A DNA stretch of 64,000 bases from Gyrodactylus bullatarudis. Its lineage: Eukaryota > Platyhelminthes > Monogenea > Gyrodactylidea > Gyrodactylidae. A program made the position numbers and the translations under genes. Location of the stretch: NCBI GenBank assembly GCA_012064415.1, contig SSNU01000144.1:423084-487083 (forward strand), read 5' to 3'. The notes under the pieces were generated by a model. That model saw only the letters and a list, made by a program, of their open reading frames with translations, ran no database searches and was not told the origin of the DNA. Below, in pieces: positions 21,492-33,903 of the stretch (position 1 is its first letter; the number at the start of each line of letters is the position of its first letter).

Positions 21492-23271
21492 TTCTAATTT
21501 TGAAATTAAAATTTATCTTTCACAACTAACACATAGTCTTGACTAATCGGTTTAATTTAATTCCTAAAGAAAAAGAAGAAAGAATCCACCGTGAGTTTTC
21601 ATGTTCTCGTTTCTTACCATTCTATATGATTTTACATTGCAATGAAAGAAGAAGCTCTCATGGTATAATTACTTTGAGTCAGATTGCATCTAGCATATCA
21701 AGGGATCTTTCCGATAAATGTTTTTTTTTCGAAAAAAAATAAATTAAAAAAAAACTAAAAGAGTAAACTATCTCCTCTCAGATTTATGGCAAACAATCTA
21801 TTTTTATCCCCTTTTTAACACTGTAATACTAAAAGGTTTAAAAAGTTTTTTAGATGACGAATAAAAAAAAAATTTAACAATATATTTTCCAATCTTATTT
21901 CATATTTTGACCTCTGAAAATAAAAAAGTGGTGCGTTAAATAGATTTTTTAATATCTAGCCAAAAACAACAGAAAAAATAGTAATTGTAAGATTGTCACT
22001 TTCTTTCTTTTATTCATTCCCTTAGGTAATTTGAAATTCATATGTTATTGTGAAATTGTTATACAGCTCTATAATTACACGGGTGGTGGCGTGGTCAGGA
22101 GATTTTTTTCAGACAATGCATTTCTGGTGCGAAATTTAATGCTGATTCCGAATCTTGTCTTTAAATTTAATTTCAACGTCTAGAAGCTGAGTTATAGACC
22201 CATATGCAAATATGCACAATTTTCTAGCTATTGAGTTGTAAAATGTCATTTTCATCGGATATCATTGATAACATAGCAACAAAATTAGTATCATTAAAAA
22301 GAAGAATAGATAAGGAATCGAATGGTAACCGTTTTATAGGTATTATTCAATTAACTGTCCCCGTAAAAGAGCGCAGAAGTCAAATATATGCGAAATTTTT
22401 TATATTCAATATGTGTTGATTTAACAAATGAATCTGATTTACTCAAAAACTGAGAAAGGTATTTTAGTTTTTTTTCGACAATCTTGAATAAAATTTTTTT
22501 CTCTACAAAATTCTATTTAACCATTTTTTATAATTACCTCAAATTTCGGTAGTTATTAGCTAATTTCATTTGCTAAATTTTAAATTTTAGCTATATTTAA
22601 TTCTTGCTTTATTCTGATTGGTTCATTTAAAAACATAAATTAACCAATGAAATCAGTTTGTTCAAGTTTTCTTCACAAATACAACAGATCATGATAAAAT
22701 CGATAGTCATATGAATGAATAATTATTATAATCCATGCAGCTTTTCTACATTAATGCTATTCTATTTAGTAGAGAATTAACCTAAATGTGTATACTTTTT
22801 AGGGTAATACAAAATTTTTGGCCATATACTGATTCGTTAAAAAATTTAATTTCCAGCAAAAAATCCTTTCGAAATTGACGATTTTTGATTCCAATAGTTT
22901 TTGAACTCTTTTTACGACGAAAATTAATCAAATTCACGTTTTTGAGCAATCCGTAGGACATTTTGGATGGAAATTGGCCTGATAGTTATTTAAAATTCCT
23001 TTTACCCATATTCTGATCATTTTTTCAAAATTCTATGATTGGGTACTTTGGTAATATATCCTTCCATTTGTAAGCTGTAACACTCAGCGACATGAGCTAT
23101 ATTACCAATTAAGACAAACCTGATACGGTGTAAGTTACTAGGTCTATTCTCAATCAGAAGACAACTTTAGCCCATTGTTAGAGCAACAAGTTGGCTTATA
23201 CTTAATACAAATATCATGTATACATAATATCATCACATAATAACATAAGTGAATTGATGTAGTTATTGATT
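21492..23271. other. Intergenic, no recognisable gene
   Basis: AT-rich sequence. The first 230 nt are duplicated at 47040-47263 as part of the segmental copy. Short open frames here have no recognisable domain and low-complexity composition. No RNA gene or further repeat was seen. Confidence 0.5.
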
Positions 23272-23580
23272 TTAAAAATATCCATTATCGACTGGAAAGA
23301 CAAATTTAATATCATCAGCGAATTTAAACAGTCGACCAATATCATCTGCGACCTGAATATCAGTCATACATAAATTAAAAAGAAGAGGTCCAATTGAAGA
23401 ACTTTGCGGAACACCAGATGTTATTTTAATTGTTAATTTACTGTTTTCATATGCCAAATCGGACTCGGAACAAACTTTTTGAATAGCCACAATTTCAGTG
23501 AAACAAGCCCAAAATTCGATAGATAAGAGATATTCTTGGTTAAAAACTAAGATACTCAAAAAAATACACAAAGTATACAT
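23272..23580 (-). mobile_element. Non-LTR retrotransposon fragment, reverse transcriptase palm
   Basis: On the minus strand the frame contains ITSGVPQSSSIGPLLFNL and then LFKFADDIKFVF. These are the GVPQG-S-xGPLLF and FADD blocks of LINE reverse transcriptases (Jockey/CR1-like spacing). The upstream fingers domain and downstream thumb are missing, so the copy is truncated at both ends and cannot be active. Confidence 0.8.
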
Positions 23581-23964
23581 GTTATAAAACTTACTTCATC
23601 CTAGGCAACTATGAAAATTAAATTTCCAGCGTAAAAAAGTAGTACAAAATTTGCAATATGCCTTGATTTTTATTATTCATACTTAAAAATGTTAAACCCT
23701 CATCCGGAAACCTATTTCTATTTTCAATAATTCTCAAATTTTCTATTCTTTAAGAAAGGTTTTACTTATAAATTAAACAAAACACAATGTTTTTCTGTGT
23801 CATAATCCTGTTTTTAATCAAACAAGTAATTTTTAACAAGAGCAACTAAACTATTAAAGTTCCTTGCTAGATAGTAAATCACGCTACCTATTGGTTTTGA
23901 TCCCTCCTTATCCATTCCACGTAAAGTTAGTTAATCTGATTCAGATGTTTACTCCAATGAAGAA
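23581..23964. other. Intergenic, nothing recognised
   Basis: AT-rich sequence between the LINE fragment and a tandem duplication, without coding or structural signal. Confidence 0.4.
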
Positions 23965-24095
23965 CTTTTTCAAAGTTCTTTGAATTGTATTCAGATTTCA
24001 TCATTATCTAATCTTAATCCTGAAATACTTTTTCAAAGTTCTTTGAATTGTATTCAGATTTTATCATTATCTAATCTTAATCCTGAAATACTTTT
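23965..24095. repeat. 63-bp direct tandem duplication
   Basis: A 63-bp unit beginning CTTTTTCAAAGTTC occurs at 23965-24027 and again at 24028-24090, with one visible mismatch (TTTCATC versus TTTTATC) and the start of a third unit. The near identity implies a recent duplication by slippage or unequal exchange. Confidence 0.85.
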
Positions 24096-24533
24096 TCTGA
24101 CCTTTATCTGTGACTTTCAAATCAATAAAATCACAATTTGAACTTTTTATGTCGATCATGTTATGTATGTTATGGCTATTTTGTTATGAATTGTCTGTTT
24201 GTTAATAATACTATTCTGGCTAAGACTTTATGAGGAAAAAAATGAAATTGCATGCCCTATGAAATATTCTTAAATGAATGTTTGAACATCGAATATAAGA
24301 ATTCAGCTTACAAAAAGCTCTTGAAGCCTTTCCCTTCTGCAATTGATAAAAACCGTAAATTAGGTTTTCAAAAAGTAAATAATATTAACTAAATATAAGC
24401 TAAAATCTTGTTAAATATTTAGGATAATGAAATATACAAAACTAGGTGTAAATTTTCTTTAAGGATCATCACTTTAAAATAATAAACGTTTTGAAAACTT
24501 TAAAAATCAAATAGTCAACTTAAATTAAATAAC

Positions 24534-24712
24534 CAGTGTGGCGTAGTGGTGTCTCTTTCACCTCTCATTCGGACCCTCTTGCTCTCCTATCCTAGGTTCC
24601 ACCCTCCCACACCGGGCACATTGAACACTCTTTCCCTGTTCTCTTATTTGTACAATCATCAATCTTTATAATTCTGTATATAAATAAAAATGTTCGATTT
24701 CAAAAAAAACAA
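24534..24712 (+). mobile_element. tRNA-derived SINE
   Basis: The 5' part is tRNA-like: a box A-like TGGCGTAGTGG near 24538, a box B-like GGTTCCACCC near 24596, and pairing of GTGTGG with CCCACAC around them. The 3' part is AT-rich and ends in AAAATGTTCGATTTCAAAA. A near-identical tail closes the LINE at 28550-29520, which suggests mobilisation by that LINE. It is not a functional tRNA: the anticodon region does not fold and the box B is off consensus. Confidence 0.7.
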
Positions 24713-27700
24713 AAATTACGTTTGCATATGATTATTACATCAACCGAGAGCTGGAAAATTACTTATCAACTCTGAATGCTTGTTTCGCAAAAGCTAATTT
24801 TTTATGATCTTATATAATTGTGATAAAAAAACCGATAAAACCTATAAAAATTTGTAGTCAGTCTTCAATAAATACTGAAGGGTTAATCCAGAGCATGAAT
24901 TTTGTGACAAAAGAGGGGTCGGGTATCCTTATAATCAAAAGGAAAATTTGTAATGTGTAGGGTAAGAAAGTGAATGAAATCGTATTTGGAATTTCATCTT
25001 TAAATTCTGTCATGGATCTGTGACTGATAATTTTGCTGGAAAACTTTAAAACAGACTTATTAAAAGGTTTTTCTTACTAAGTAATTAAAATTTTGCCAGG
25101 CTATAGAAAAATTTATGCTCTTTCGAATATTAAGACGATTATAGTTCGAATAAGAAAGTTATTTTATTTCGGCTATCAAGCTAAGTGGAATAATATTTTT
25201 TGTTTTAATTGAAAGAGAAAAAAATCTCTTTTTAATATTGTATTACAGGTGCGAACCGTATTTGGGGTAGTGTAAAACTATACCTCCATTCATTTGTGTA
25301 CATACGTGTATATTCACAGTTTTTCAATAAATAAATAACTTGTCATTGTACTTTGAAGTAGGTCTATTAGGGTCCTGATATAAAATTTTGTCTAAAAATC
25401 TCAAAAAGTTGAGATTTTCAGATAACTCGATAGAGAATCAAATTCTGATCAGAATGGTATCGTATATTGGGGAGGGGGATTGATTTTTATAAGCTTAAAA
25501 TCAGATTAAAGTCGGCCCAATCTATTTTCCTACATTTTTCATGAATGTCGATTTTAATGTCAAAATGAAAGAGGATAGTTACAGGTGACAAATACATTTC
25601 CAAATTTAATTACATCTTTTCTTAACTCTTCTTAACAGTTTTCAAAATACAAAAAAACTCGTTATGGGGTTTTGTTGATTTATCTTCACTAGTTTTTGTG
25701 TATGAGAATGTTCACTGAACTGCTACCCCCAATAATATAAAATAACCCTTGAAATGTAAAAACTAATGTGTCCCCCTCACCATGTAAAAGATCTTGTTTG
25801 AACTAATTTATGATGAAACTTTAAGAACTAATAAATTTTTTATTAAACAAAATAGAAATTTAATTTTTTCAGAAAACTAAACCAAAAGTCAAACCTAATC
25901 TATATTCATAGATTTATGGTCATTATTGCTTTTAATCAGAAAACTCATGATATAATAAGCGAATCAGGACTTTTTCAAAAAATGTATCTGTGGGGTCATA
26001 TAAATTTGATTACATATTCGAATTAAGAGAGTAAAAATGCTAAATTTAACTTCAATTTCATTGGTCAGCGAAAACGAGCAGAGAGGTATATAATTAGAAA
26101 TCACTTCGGGATAGAGTTATCTCGAACCATTATCTATCCAATTTACTATACTCTAGTAAGTTTTAATTATAAAGGTATATCTAAGGATCTAAAGAGGTTG
26201 TTGTCCGGAGATAGAGATAAGTGAATTATAGGAACCTAAATTTGGATACAATGTGTGTAAGAACCGATATTTGATTCTTTTAATCATTAATTAGTAGGGT
26301 AGGGTGAACTTTTTAACCAATTTTCATGATAGAACTATCAATTCTAAGCATTATTTTGTATTGAAGCATGTTGTTTTATCACGTCCGTGGGATATTTTGG
26401 GAAAAATGGGAAATGACATAATTATGGACATAGTAATGGAGAATGACTTTCACGCTTTAAGAATATGCAAAACATGATCTGAGTAATAAATTCTATCAGA
26501 AAAGTTAGTCCTCTCATGAGTTGTTCGGAGAAAAAAAATTTGACCCTAGCTTACTAATTAGTATACTTACAAGTATTGATAATTATTTAGGTGAGGTAGT
26601 AATGGATTTAGATAATAAAATTGGCTTATGATGAGAGATTTATAAGCTTTTAATTTTAATTTAGCAGATTTTGAGAATTTCTTATAATGTTTAAAAAGTT
26701 AATTTTTGGAAATTTTGAAAAAGGGTTCAACATTCAACCATTGACTACCAGTTATTGCTGTGGACGGATGTCAAATAAAAAAAAATTTATTGGCTACTAA
26801 TGGCGTCTGGAATTTATGAGAATAGTCAAATATAACCCTTGGCTTGTACCTTATACCAACTGAGTATTAAAATACAGTATTTTTCTCATCATCTCTACTT
26901 ATGTGTTGAATTCATTTATTTCATTTCATATTTGGCAGAATATTAAGCGAGGATTCAAAATCAGTTTGAAAAGAACTTATAGATTATCGCTAAAGTGAAA
27001 AATTTCGAACTTAAAATTCAACAAATGAACCTAATCAAAAAGAGACATACTAGATTTGATTTTTCAATTTAAAAACATACTAATTCTGAATAAACACACG
27101 TTAGACATACTAGTTTTGCAAATACCCCTAATAGAAAATAATAGTATTGTCTGACCAAACTTTTCAGCAATGGAATTTAGGAAATCGTTGTTTGTAATGA
27201 GAGTTTGATTGTTTTTGTTATTTCATCAATATTCATGTTCTCTGTTTTAATTGGTTTCCTTTTTCTAGAATAGGTTTTGAAAGAACTAAATAAACTTTCA
27301 TGTGGAAACATAGGTTGGGTTGTTCCTTCTCCATAAGTATTGGTCCAGCTGTTTTAAGAGCTGTTATGTTGCTTCCTGTTTGACTGATATAATTTCGAAG
27401 TTTTCATGATAAACTTTTTCTTCGCATTCTCTAACGTATGTTGCCTTACAAAAGGTAATACAAAATTTTATTTTCCTTTCTTTAATCAAATATTCATGTC
27501 TTAACTGAGGAAAACACATTTCAGAAAATTGAAACGAAAAATGTTAATTTTCTGATATAAAATTCTATTTTCTCTAAAATCATTAAAATTCTCCTATTCT
27601 TTCAGAACTTTCTCTCAAAATGTGTAAGAAGACTAAACTTTTCAATAAACCCTATTTCTATTTAAATTTTTTCAAAAATCTTAGACTCTTCATTCCTCGT

Positions 27701-28449
27701 TATTAAATTCAATGGGAAAACTTGGTGCTGGGAAGGTTAAAAAATCAGATTATTTTTAACTCACTTTTTTTCCTTTACTTGATATTTTTGAAATTAATAT
27801 TCTATAGATTCATAGTTTTAATCGGCATTGGGTACAAATATTATTGTGAAATCTAAATCTCCTTAAAAAGTTACTAATGACTAGGGTGGTACAAAAATCA
27901 CAAAAACAGCATTTTCTGTTTAAATAATTTTTATTGATTTTCAATTTCACATTTTGTCGCATCTGCAGATGTTAGATTACGTTCTATCTAATAATTATTT
28001 TATTCTGGCCTGATTTAATATTTAAATATCCAACTCTTAAATGTAACTCTTAATGAATTTTTAGCTAATTTGTTTATAAATAGCTAGAGATCTGGCTGAA
28101 TGTAAAGAAAAAGTCTTAATGCTATACATTTATTATTGAGTGCTATTCTTTCCAAAAACATTCTACTATTACAGTGCTCTTTTGACTTAGGGCATCTCTG
28201 AAATTTATGAATCAGTGATCAAATTTGATCAGATAATTTCGTTCAAAATCGTCTCTAATTTTTTTTTAATATGATGCTACTATTAGGTATGATGGTTATA
28301 ATTATAATTATGATAAAAACAGAGGTGTGCCCTTTCGAGGAACTGCTCTGTTTTGTATTTTATTTATATAAATATATTTTCTTGTTTTCTACTCATGTTA
28401 ATTTTTAAGGTAAAAAATCTACTTGTTCATAAAACAGTTCATTTCAGGC
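24713..28449. other. Gene-free AT-rich interval
   Basis: About 3.7 kb with no frame worth reporting, no RNA gene and no clear inverted or tandem repeat. A short stretch near 26057-26090 (ATTTCATTGG...GAGCAGAGAGG) resembles the dispersed repeat at 31060-31205 and 34571-34715, and may be a decayed copy. Confidence 0.45.
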
Positions 28450-28557
28450 TTCGGTTTGGCGCAGCGGTATCTCTCTAACCGCTCATACGGACACTTCCCG
28501 TTTTTTCCCTTTCAAAATTACTTGTATATTATTTCTAAATATCAAAAAAATGTTTAA
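28450..28557 (+). mobile_element. Second tRNA-derived SINE copy, short
   Basis: CGGTTTGGCGCAGCGGTATC and ACCGCTCATACGGAC align with the first SINE (GTGTGGCGTAGTGGTGTC, ACCTCTCATTCGGAC). The middle, including box B, is missing, and the copy ends in an ATCAAAAAAATG tail. That tail runs straight into the truncated LINE, giving a SINE-LINE junction. Confidence 0.6.
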
Positions 28558-29520
28558 ATTTGCAGACGATATCAAATTCGTCTTCAAGGTGAGAGACTCC
28601 CTTGATATTTGAAAAATTAATCACTACTTCTACTCTCTGAAAGATTCACTCGAGTCCATGGGGCTCTGTCTAAACAGAGATAAATGCAAAATTATGCTCC
28701 CATTGGGTCTCCCTGCAACCCTCCTTGAATCGCTTCTACTTCCTGGAGAAATTGTCTCCTTTACTTGTGAGGGTTTCAATATTGATTCAAAATTAAAAAT
28801 TAACCCTTTTCAAACTCTAAAAAGATCTTTTACTTTTTAAAAACTATTCAAAAATTCTCAAAATCTATAGCACTTAAACTTAAAGCTTATAAATGCTTAG
28901 TTCTAAGTCATTTCCACTTTTATATAATATAATAATATAAACAACTATCAATCCTTAGAGATTGAAAGTATTCAATATCGTTCTTTACACTCATTGTATC
29001 CTAATCTGGATTCTTACAATGCTCTTATCTCGATCTCGGGGCTACAGCCACTGTGGATCAAAAGAATTGCTTTCATTATAAAAAATTTCATTAACTCATC
29101 CTCTTCCACAACCTTCTCGTATAAACTGAGGAATAAAAACTATAACGATCATATTTTATTATTGTTGTTTAGATACTTAGATTCAATACAATCTTTCGGA
29201 TTGTAATAACCTCCATGATCTTAAATCTATTATGATATATCTTAGATCAAAAATTGATTATTCCAAGTCTCTTTTATACTCTTCTTTACACTTATAAAAC
29301 CTTAAATCCAGTTGGTCTTCGAATTTCTGCTCAGATTCATTTCAGTCAACTGACTTTGTATTTGCCCAAACTCAAGAGAACTAAATCATATTCTAATAAC
29401 TATTGTATTATTGCATAATGATCACTTTTGTATACTTTGTATTAATTATAATTATCTACCTATGCTGTTCATATCAATATAATCCTTCTAACAAAAAAAA
29501 TGTTTCAATTTCAAAAAAAG
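28550..29520 (+). mobile_element. 5'-truncated, decayed non-LTR retrotransposon, 3' half
   Basis: It begins MFKFADDIKFVFKVRDSLDI with an immediate stop, then resumes as SLKDSLESMGLCLNRDKCKI, the thumb-side motif that follows FADD in LINE reverse transcriptases. Later frames include SFTCEGFNIDSKLKINPF and LQPLWIKRIAFIIKNF, broken by stops and frameshifts. It ends in an A-rich tail with AAAAAATGTTTCAATTTCAA. The match to FADDIKFVF of the minus-strand fragment at 23272-23580 indicates one LINE family. Confidence 0.75.
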
Positions 29521-29942
29521 GTTCAGCCAAAAATTGCGCCTAGTACACTTACTGGGCTGAACTAATCAGATACATCTGTTTAAAGAGTGCTTAACCTTCA
29601 AAAGTCATTTTTATTAACAGTAAATTTCACTCACTCATTACCACGAACAGGTATACTCATTAAAAATTGTTTATTTAGTTCAAGAAACTATCGGTAAAAA
29701 TTAATTAATATCAGACTTATCTTAGCCTTCCTTCAAAACCATTTTTCTTTTGCAGTTGAAATTTTACTCTTTTTATAGAATAAATATAAATTTCTCCATT
29801 GACATTAACAATTATGAGTCATAAATTATGACACATTTTAACAATAAAAGTAAACGAATCTCCACATATTCTTAATAGACCACACAGTAAACCTCAATCC
29901 TTGATTAATTTAAAAAATTTATCAAAAAATGTTGAAAAGAAC

Positions 29943-31204
29943 TACAAGTGAAGAACCCGTTTTTTTAATAAATAGGAAATTTATTTTTATATAAACGTCT
30001 CTAAAACTTGATTATATTTCGAATTAAATATTTACGTATACTTACATATACGTCCGAATAACCCATGGAGAAATTCATAATTTGATGTTTTTAAAGAGAA
30101 CTTTATTGAAGAGAAATACGTATTTCGCCAGGTCTTATCAATCTCTTATCCTGGTCTGATTAAAGTTTATGGAATCACAAATTATAATGAAAAATTCTGA
30201 ATGAAATTGTAAAGCTGTAAAAAAGTTCTTTATCATGAATGAAGATCCCAATTTATGCATATAAAAAAACCATCTACATGACTTGCAACTACCTAGGCCC
30301 AATTGATTTTTAATTTTTCTTCTCTATACTTGAAAAAATCAAGAATGGAGAAGTTTTTTGGTTTTTCATCAATTAGAACTTTTTTACAGTTTAACAATTT
30401 CATTCAGAATTTTTCATTATAATTTGTGATTCCATAAACTTTAATCAGACCAGGATAAGAGATTGATAAGACCTGGCGAAATACGTATTTCTCTTCAATA
30501 AAGTTCTCTTTAAAAACATCCTATTATTGATTATATTTGTTTTGAGATGCTAAAATTTTCAACATTTCATTTCTAATAGAAGTAAGCTTTGTGGTTATCG
30601 TACAGTCATAATTTTAGTCTCATAAGATAGAGCTTCAAAAACTATAAATTATTGCAAATTTCCATGATTATATCATAATTCAATCTTAAGGAAAACTAAA
30701 TGAAATTGAGTTTCACAAATTAAAAATCTTTTTTTAAATCCCTTTTCAAATCAAAAACCATGTCATGATGATTCACATTGGGAATAATTATCACCGCACA
30801 ATACAGCCTTACAAAGAAGGGGTAATGATACTATAGTAATCAAAGTTAAAGTTTATAGTTTTTGAATCTCTATCTTATGAGACTAAAATTATGACTGTAC
30901 GATAACCACAAAGCTTACTTCTATTAGAAATGACATGTTGAAAATTTTAGCATCTCAAAACAAACATAAACAAGTTTTAGAGACGTTTATATAAAAATTA
31001 ATTTCCTATTTATTAAATTAAGCATGTAATTGCCGATGGAGTTAGTTTTCAGTACAAAATTCTGAATTTAGGTATGCTTTAATTTCATTGGTTGTTGGTT
31101 TAACGTCCTCTCATTGGTTGAAAAAACTCCCCCGTTTGATATATAATCCAAGTAAGATTGATAATTAGGGCAGTATGGGAAAGAAAACGGGTCCTTCACC
31201 TGTA
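29943..31204. mobile_element. Composite foldback (inverted-repeat) element
   Basis: The left arm (29965-30019, continuing at 30539-30650) and right arm (30850-31018) are near-perfect reverse complements, e.g. ATATAAACGTCTCTAAAACT and GCTTTGTGGTTATCGTACAG with their complements. The left arm is interrupted by the separate insertion at 30020-30526. Outermost short repeats (29943-29963 and 31183-31204, GTGAAG.ACCCGTTTT) also pair, with an unpaired 165-nt block on the right. No coding capacity: a MITE/foldback-type element. Confidence 0.7.
30020..30526. mobile_element. Nested foldback insertion with 12-bp target duplication
   Basis: It is flanked by TTGATTATATTT at 30008-30019 and 30527-30538. 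Removing it plus one repeat restores continuity with the opposite arm of the host element, which keeps the empty site. Inside are arms of about 145 bp (30084-30228 and 30376-30520, e.g. CGCCAGGTCTTATCAATCTC and its complement) around a spacer of about 147 bp. It carries no open frame. It looks like a non-autonomous DNA element. Confidence 0.75.
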
Positions 31205-31532
31205 TTTAGACGAGAAAGAGGTCATTACTACCATGAATTTCTTATTTAATTTAAAAACATCTTAACTTAGCTGAATTTAAAAAATTAATCATCTCAGTAA
31301 TTTCAGACTTAGCTGAGCCTACCTTCAAAAGTCATTTTTATTTACAGTAAATTTCACTCACTCCTTATCACGAGATGGTTGACTGAACGGAAATAGTAAT
31401 GAGGGTCACTTCCAGAAACATAAGAATTTAAATCATCATTTTTTAAAATTAAGAGTAATTAATAATCACTGATTATATTAAACAAACAAAAAGTAAATAA
31501 ATCAGAACATATATTGTGGTCGAATTGATATG

Positions 31533-32839
31533 TAAGGCACTTCTTATATTCATGATTCACAACTTATCTTACATAAAATATTTTTCAAATCAAGACCATT
31601 CGAATCATAGAAATATTCTCCATCGAATGATACCTAGATGAAACTGTTACCTATCATAACTTTTCTAGTAAAGGTTAAAATACTATCTTTCATTGAAATT
31701 GAAAACGAAAAAATATGTGCGGCACTTTTTATTAGAATAAAAATTCTTCTTCTCCTGAAAAATTTCGAAAATTGTCTTAAAAATTGAATCTTTTAGATTA
31801 TAATCATAAAATTCTCAACAATCATTTTAATTTTCAAACTTTAGTTCATCAATATTTTGAAGCTGTTTCTCGTATGATTTAACGTGTTGAGATACAAATA
31901 TTTCCTATTAATCTATTTTTTAGTGTATCAGTTGAAATTTCCTGATGGTTTTCTGAGTAAAATTTTTCATCAAAAATAATTAATGGTTAGGTTCCTGATA
32001 AAATCATTGCTGATCGTACCATAATTGAAGCTACACCATATTCGAAGTTCAATATTTTCTTGGGATCCTTACCACCTGAGCACCAATGGCAGCTTAAGCC
32101 ATCAGGTTCATCCATATCAAACTTTTCCTCATTAGAAACTATGGTTTTATCCCAAAAGTCGCTTTGACATTATTTGTACTTGATTCATTCGATCGAATAT
32201 TCATATGTTATTCTGAACGTTTTGGGCATTTTTCAGACTTCATTAAAGAGAACTTTAGATAATTTTTCGATAACTTTAGAATTATTCGCAAATTTCTGTT
32301 CAAATCTTGTTTTTTTGCTTGATTCAAGTTCACAAGTTTTTAAATAGCTATATTTTAAAATGTCCTATCATAAATTTTTATCCTTTTCAATCTCTTACTA
32401 TTTTTGGAATTATTTTGTATTTTTGATACTTTTGATTTTGTTATTTGTTGTGAGAAAACATTAGAGTCTTTAAGGAATTTCTTTATTTTAAAGACTTGAA
32501 ATTTTTGAAGAGACAGGTTGGACGAAATATCTTAAAAATAAAACGAAGATTTTTTTGAAAATTATGATTAAATTTATAAAATTCTAGATCATAATGCTAT
32601 CTCAGGTTTTTCAGTGAAAAGTACACCAAAATAAGAAGATTTAAAGTGCCGCACATATTTTTTCGTTTTCAATTTCAATGAAAGATAGTATTTTAACCTT
32701 TACTAGAAAAGTTATGATAGGTAACAGTTTCATCTAGGTATCATTCGATGGAGAATATTTCTATGATTCGAATGGTCTTGATTTGAAAAATATTTTATGT
32801 AAGATAAGTTGTGAATCATGAATATAATAAGTGCCTCAC
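31533..32839. mobile_element. Long inverted repeat with 197-bp arms
   Basis: 31533-31729 and 32643-32839 are near-perfect reverse complements, e.g. CCTAGATGAAACTGTTACCT and its complement. Each arm begins and ends with GGCACTT-type sequence. The spacer of about 0.9 kb is AT-rich with no frame of note. This is the structure of a non-autonomous foldback or long-TIR transposon. High arm identity suggests a recent insertion or ongoing conversion between the arms. Confidence 0.75.
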
Positions 32840-33813
32840 ACCACACTAAACGTTGAAAAGCTTTTTTTGAAATTAATTTTACTCACACTCCTTTACTATC
32901 CGTATTTCTTAAAGAAAATTGAAATGTTCTTCATATTACTATGGAAGCAGTTTTCTAGAATTTTTAGATATAGAATATGTAAATTTCTCGATTGATTAGA
33001 CAAAAGTTAATAAATAATTACCAGTGATTAATAATTTATTAGCAAAAATTTCACAAAATAATAGCATTTTTATCCTGAAAAATAGCAATTTTTAGCAAAA
33101 TTGAATTTCAAAACTTTCTTCGTTCCTATAGACGTTAACAGGCTTCAATGGGTTCGTAATTATAATGTTTGGTTATCTGAGAGATTTGAAGAGATTAAAG
33201 ACAATGATTTTATCATGGATAAGAAAGAATAGCTTTTTTATTTTTGTTGAAAAATAGCAGAATTTTAGCAAAATTATTTCAGAAACTAAAACTTAGACAA
33301 AAACATGCCTTACATCATTCAAATCAGATTTCATTAATAATCACGTATGCGTATACTTTTCAAATATAACACGGTAAACCTTAATCTTTGAATTTTTCTC
33401 AATAGTAATTAAATAGAATCTGGATAGAAATCTTGAGATAAGAAAGGGGTCAATTGCTTATTTAGTTCAAAACACCACCTTAGCTAATCCTGGAAAAAAG
33501 ATAATCTCAGTTATATCAGACTTAGCTTAGCCCAAGGCTTTTTTCTTTTGAAGGAATTTTACTTACTCATAAGTATCATCTTCCGGACTAAAGAGAAATC
33601 GAAAAATTGGACATTTTGACTATGAATATTGGTTTTAAAATAATCCTAATGAATTTTTTAAAATAGATATAAATTCTTCTATGTATTGGACTTAATAAAA
33701 ATAATTATTTATAATTTCTTTCTAAGTTATTCATTCACTAAAGTTATTATATCATCACAAATACTCTTAATGTACCACATATTAAACCTTAATTTTTGAG
33801 TTTTTCCCAACAA

Positions 33814-33903
33814 TTAACCCTCGCCCTGGAAATGGGGTCCACAGAGACCCCATTTGTATTGATTTTCCTATGTTATTTTTGTCATTTCCAGGGCGAGGGT
33901 TAA
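33814..33903. mobile_element. piggyBac-type MITE at a TTAA site
   Basis: It is bounded by TTAA on both sides (33814-33817 and 33900-33903). The 82-bp element has perfect 17-bp terminal repeats starting CCCTCGCCCTGGAAATG, and an internal GGGGTC-CACAGA-GACCCC hairpin just inside the left end. TTAA target duplication, CCC ends and a GGGGTCC/GGACCCC subterminal motif are hallmarks of piggyBac/Looper-like elements. It has no coding capacity. It sits in one copy of the 450-bp repeat, and a related copy keeps the empty TTAA near 33409. Confidence 0.88.

Noticed and set aside
22619..22665. Short palindrome GATTGGTT ... AACCAATGAAATC
   Set aside because: Only a few base pairs per arm with an AT-rich loop; expected by chance in this composition.
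24534..24620. A functional tRNA gene
   Set aside because: Box A and box B resemblance is good but no cloverleaf with an anticodon arm can be drawn, and the element has a LINE-like A-rich tail and a second degenerate copy; SINE is the better call.
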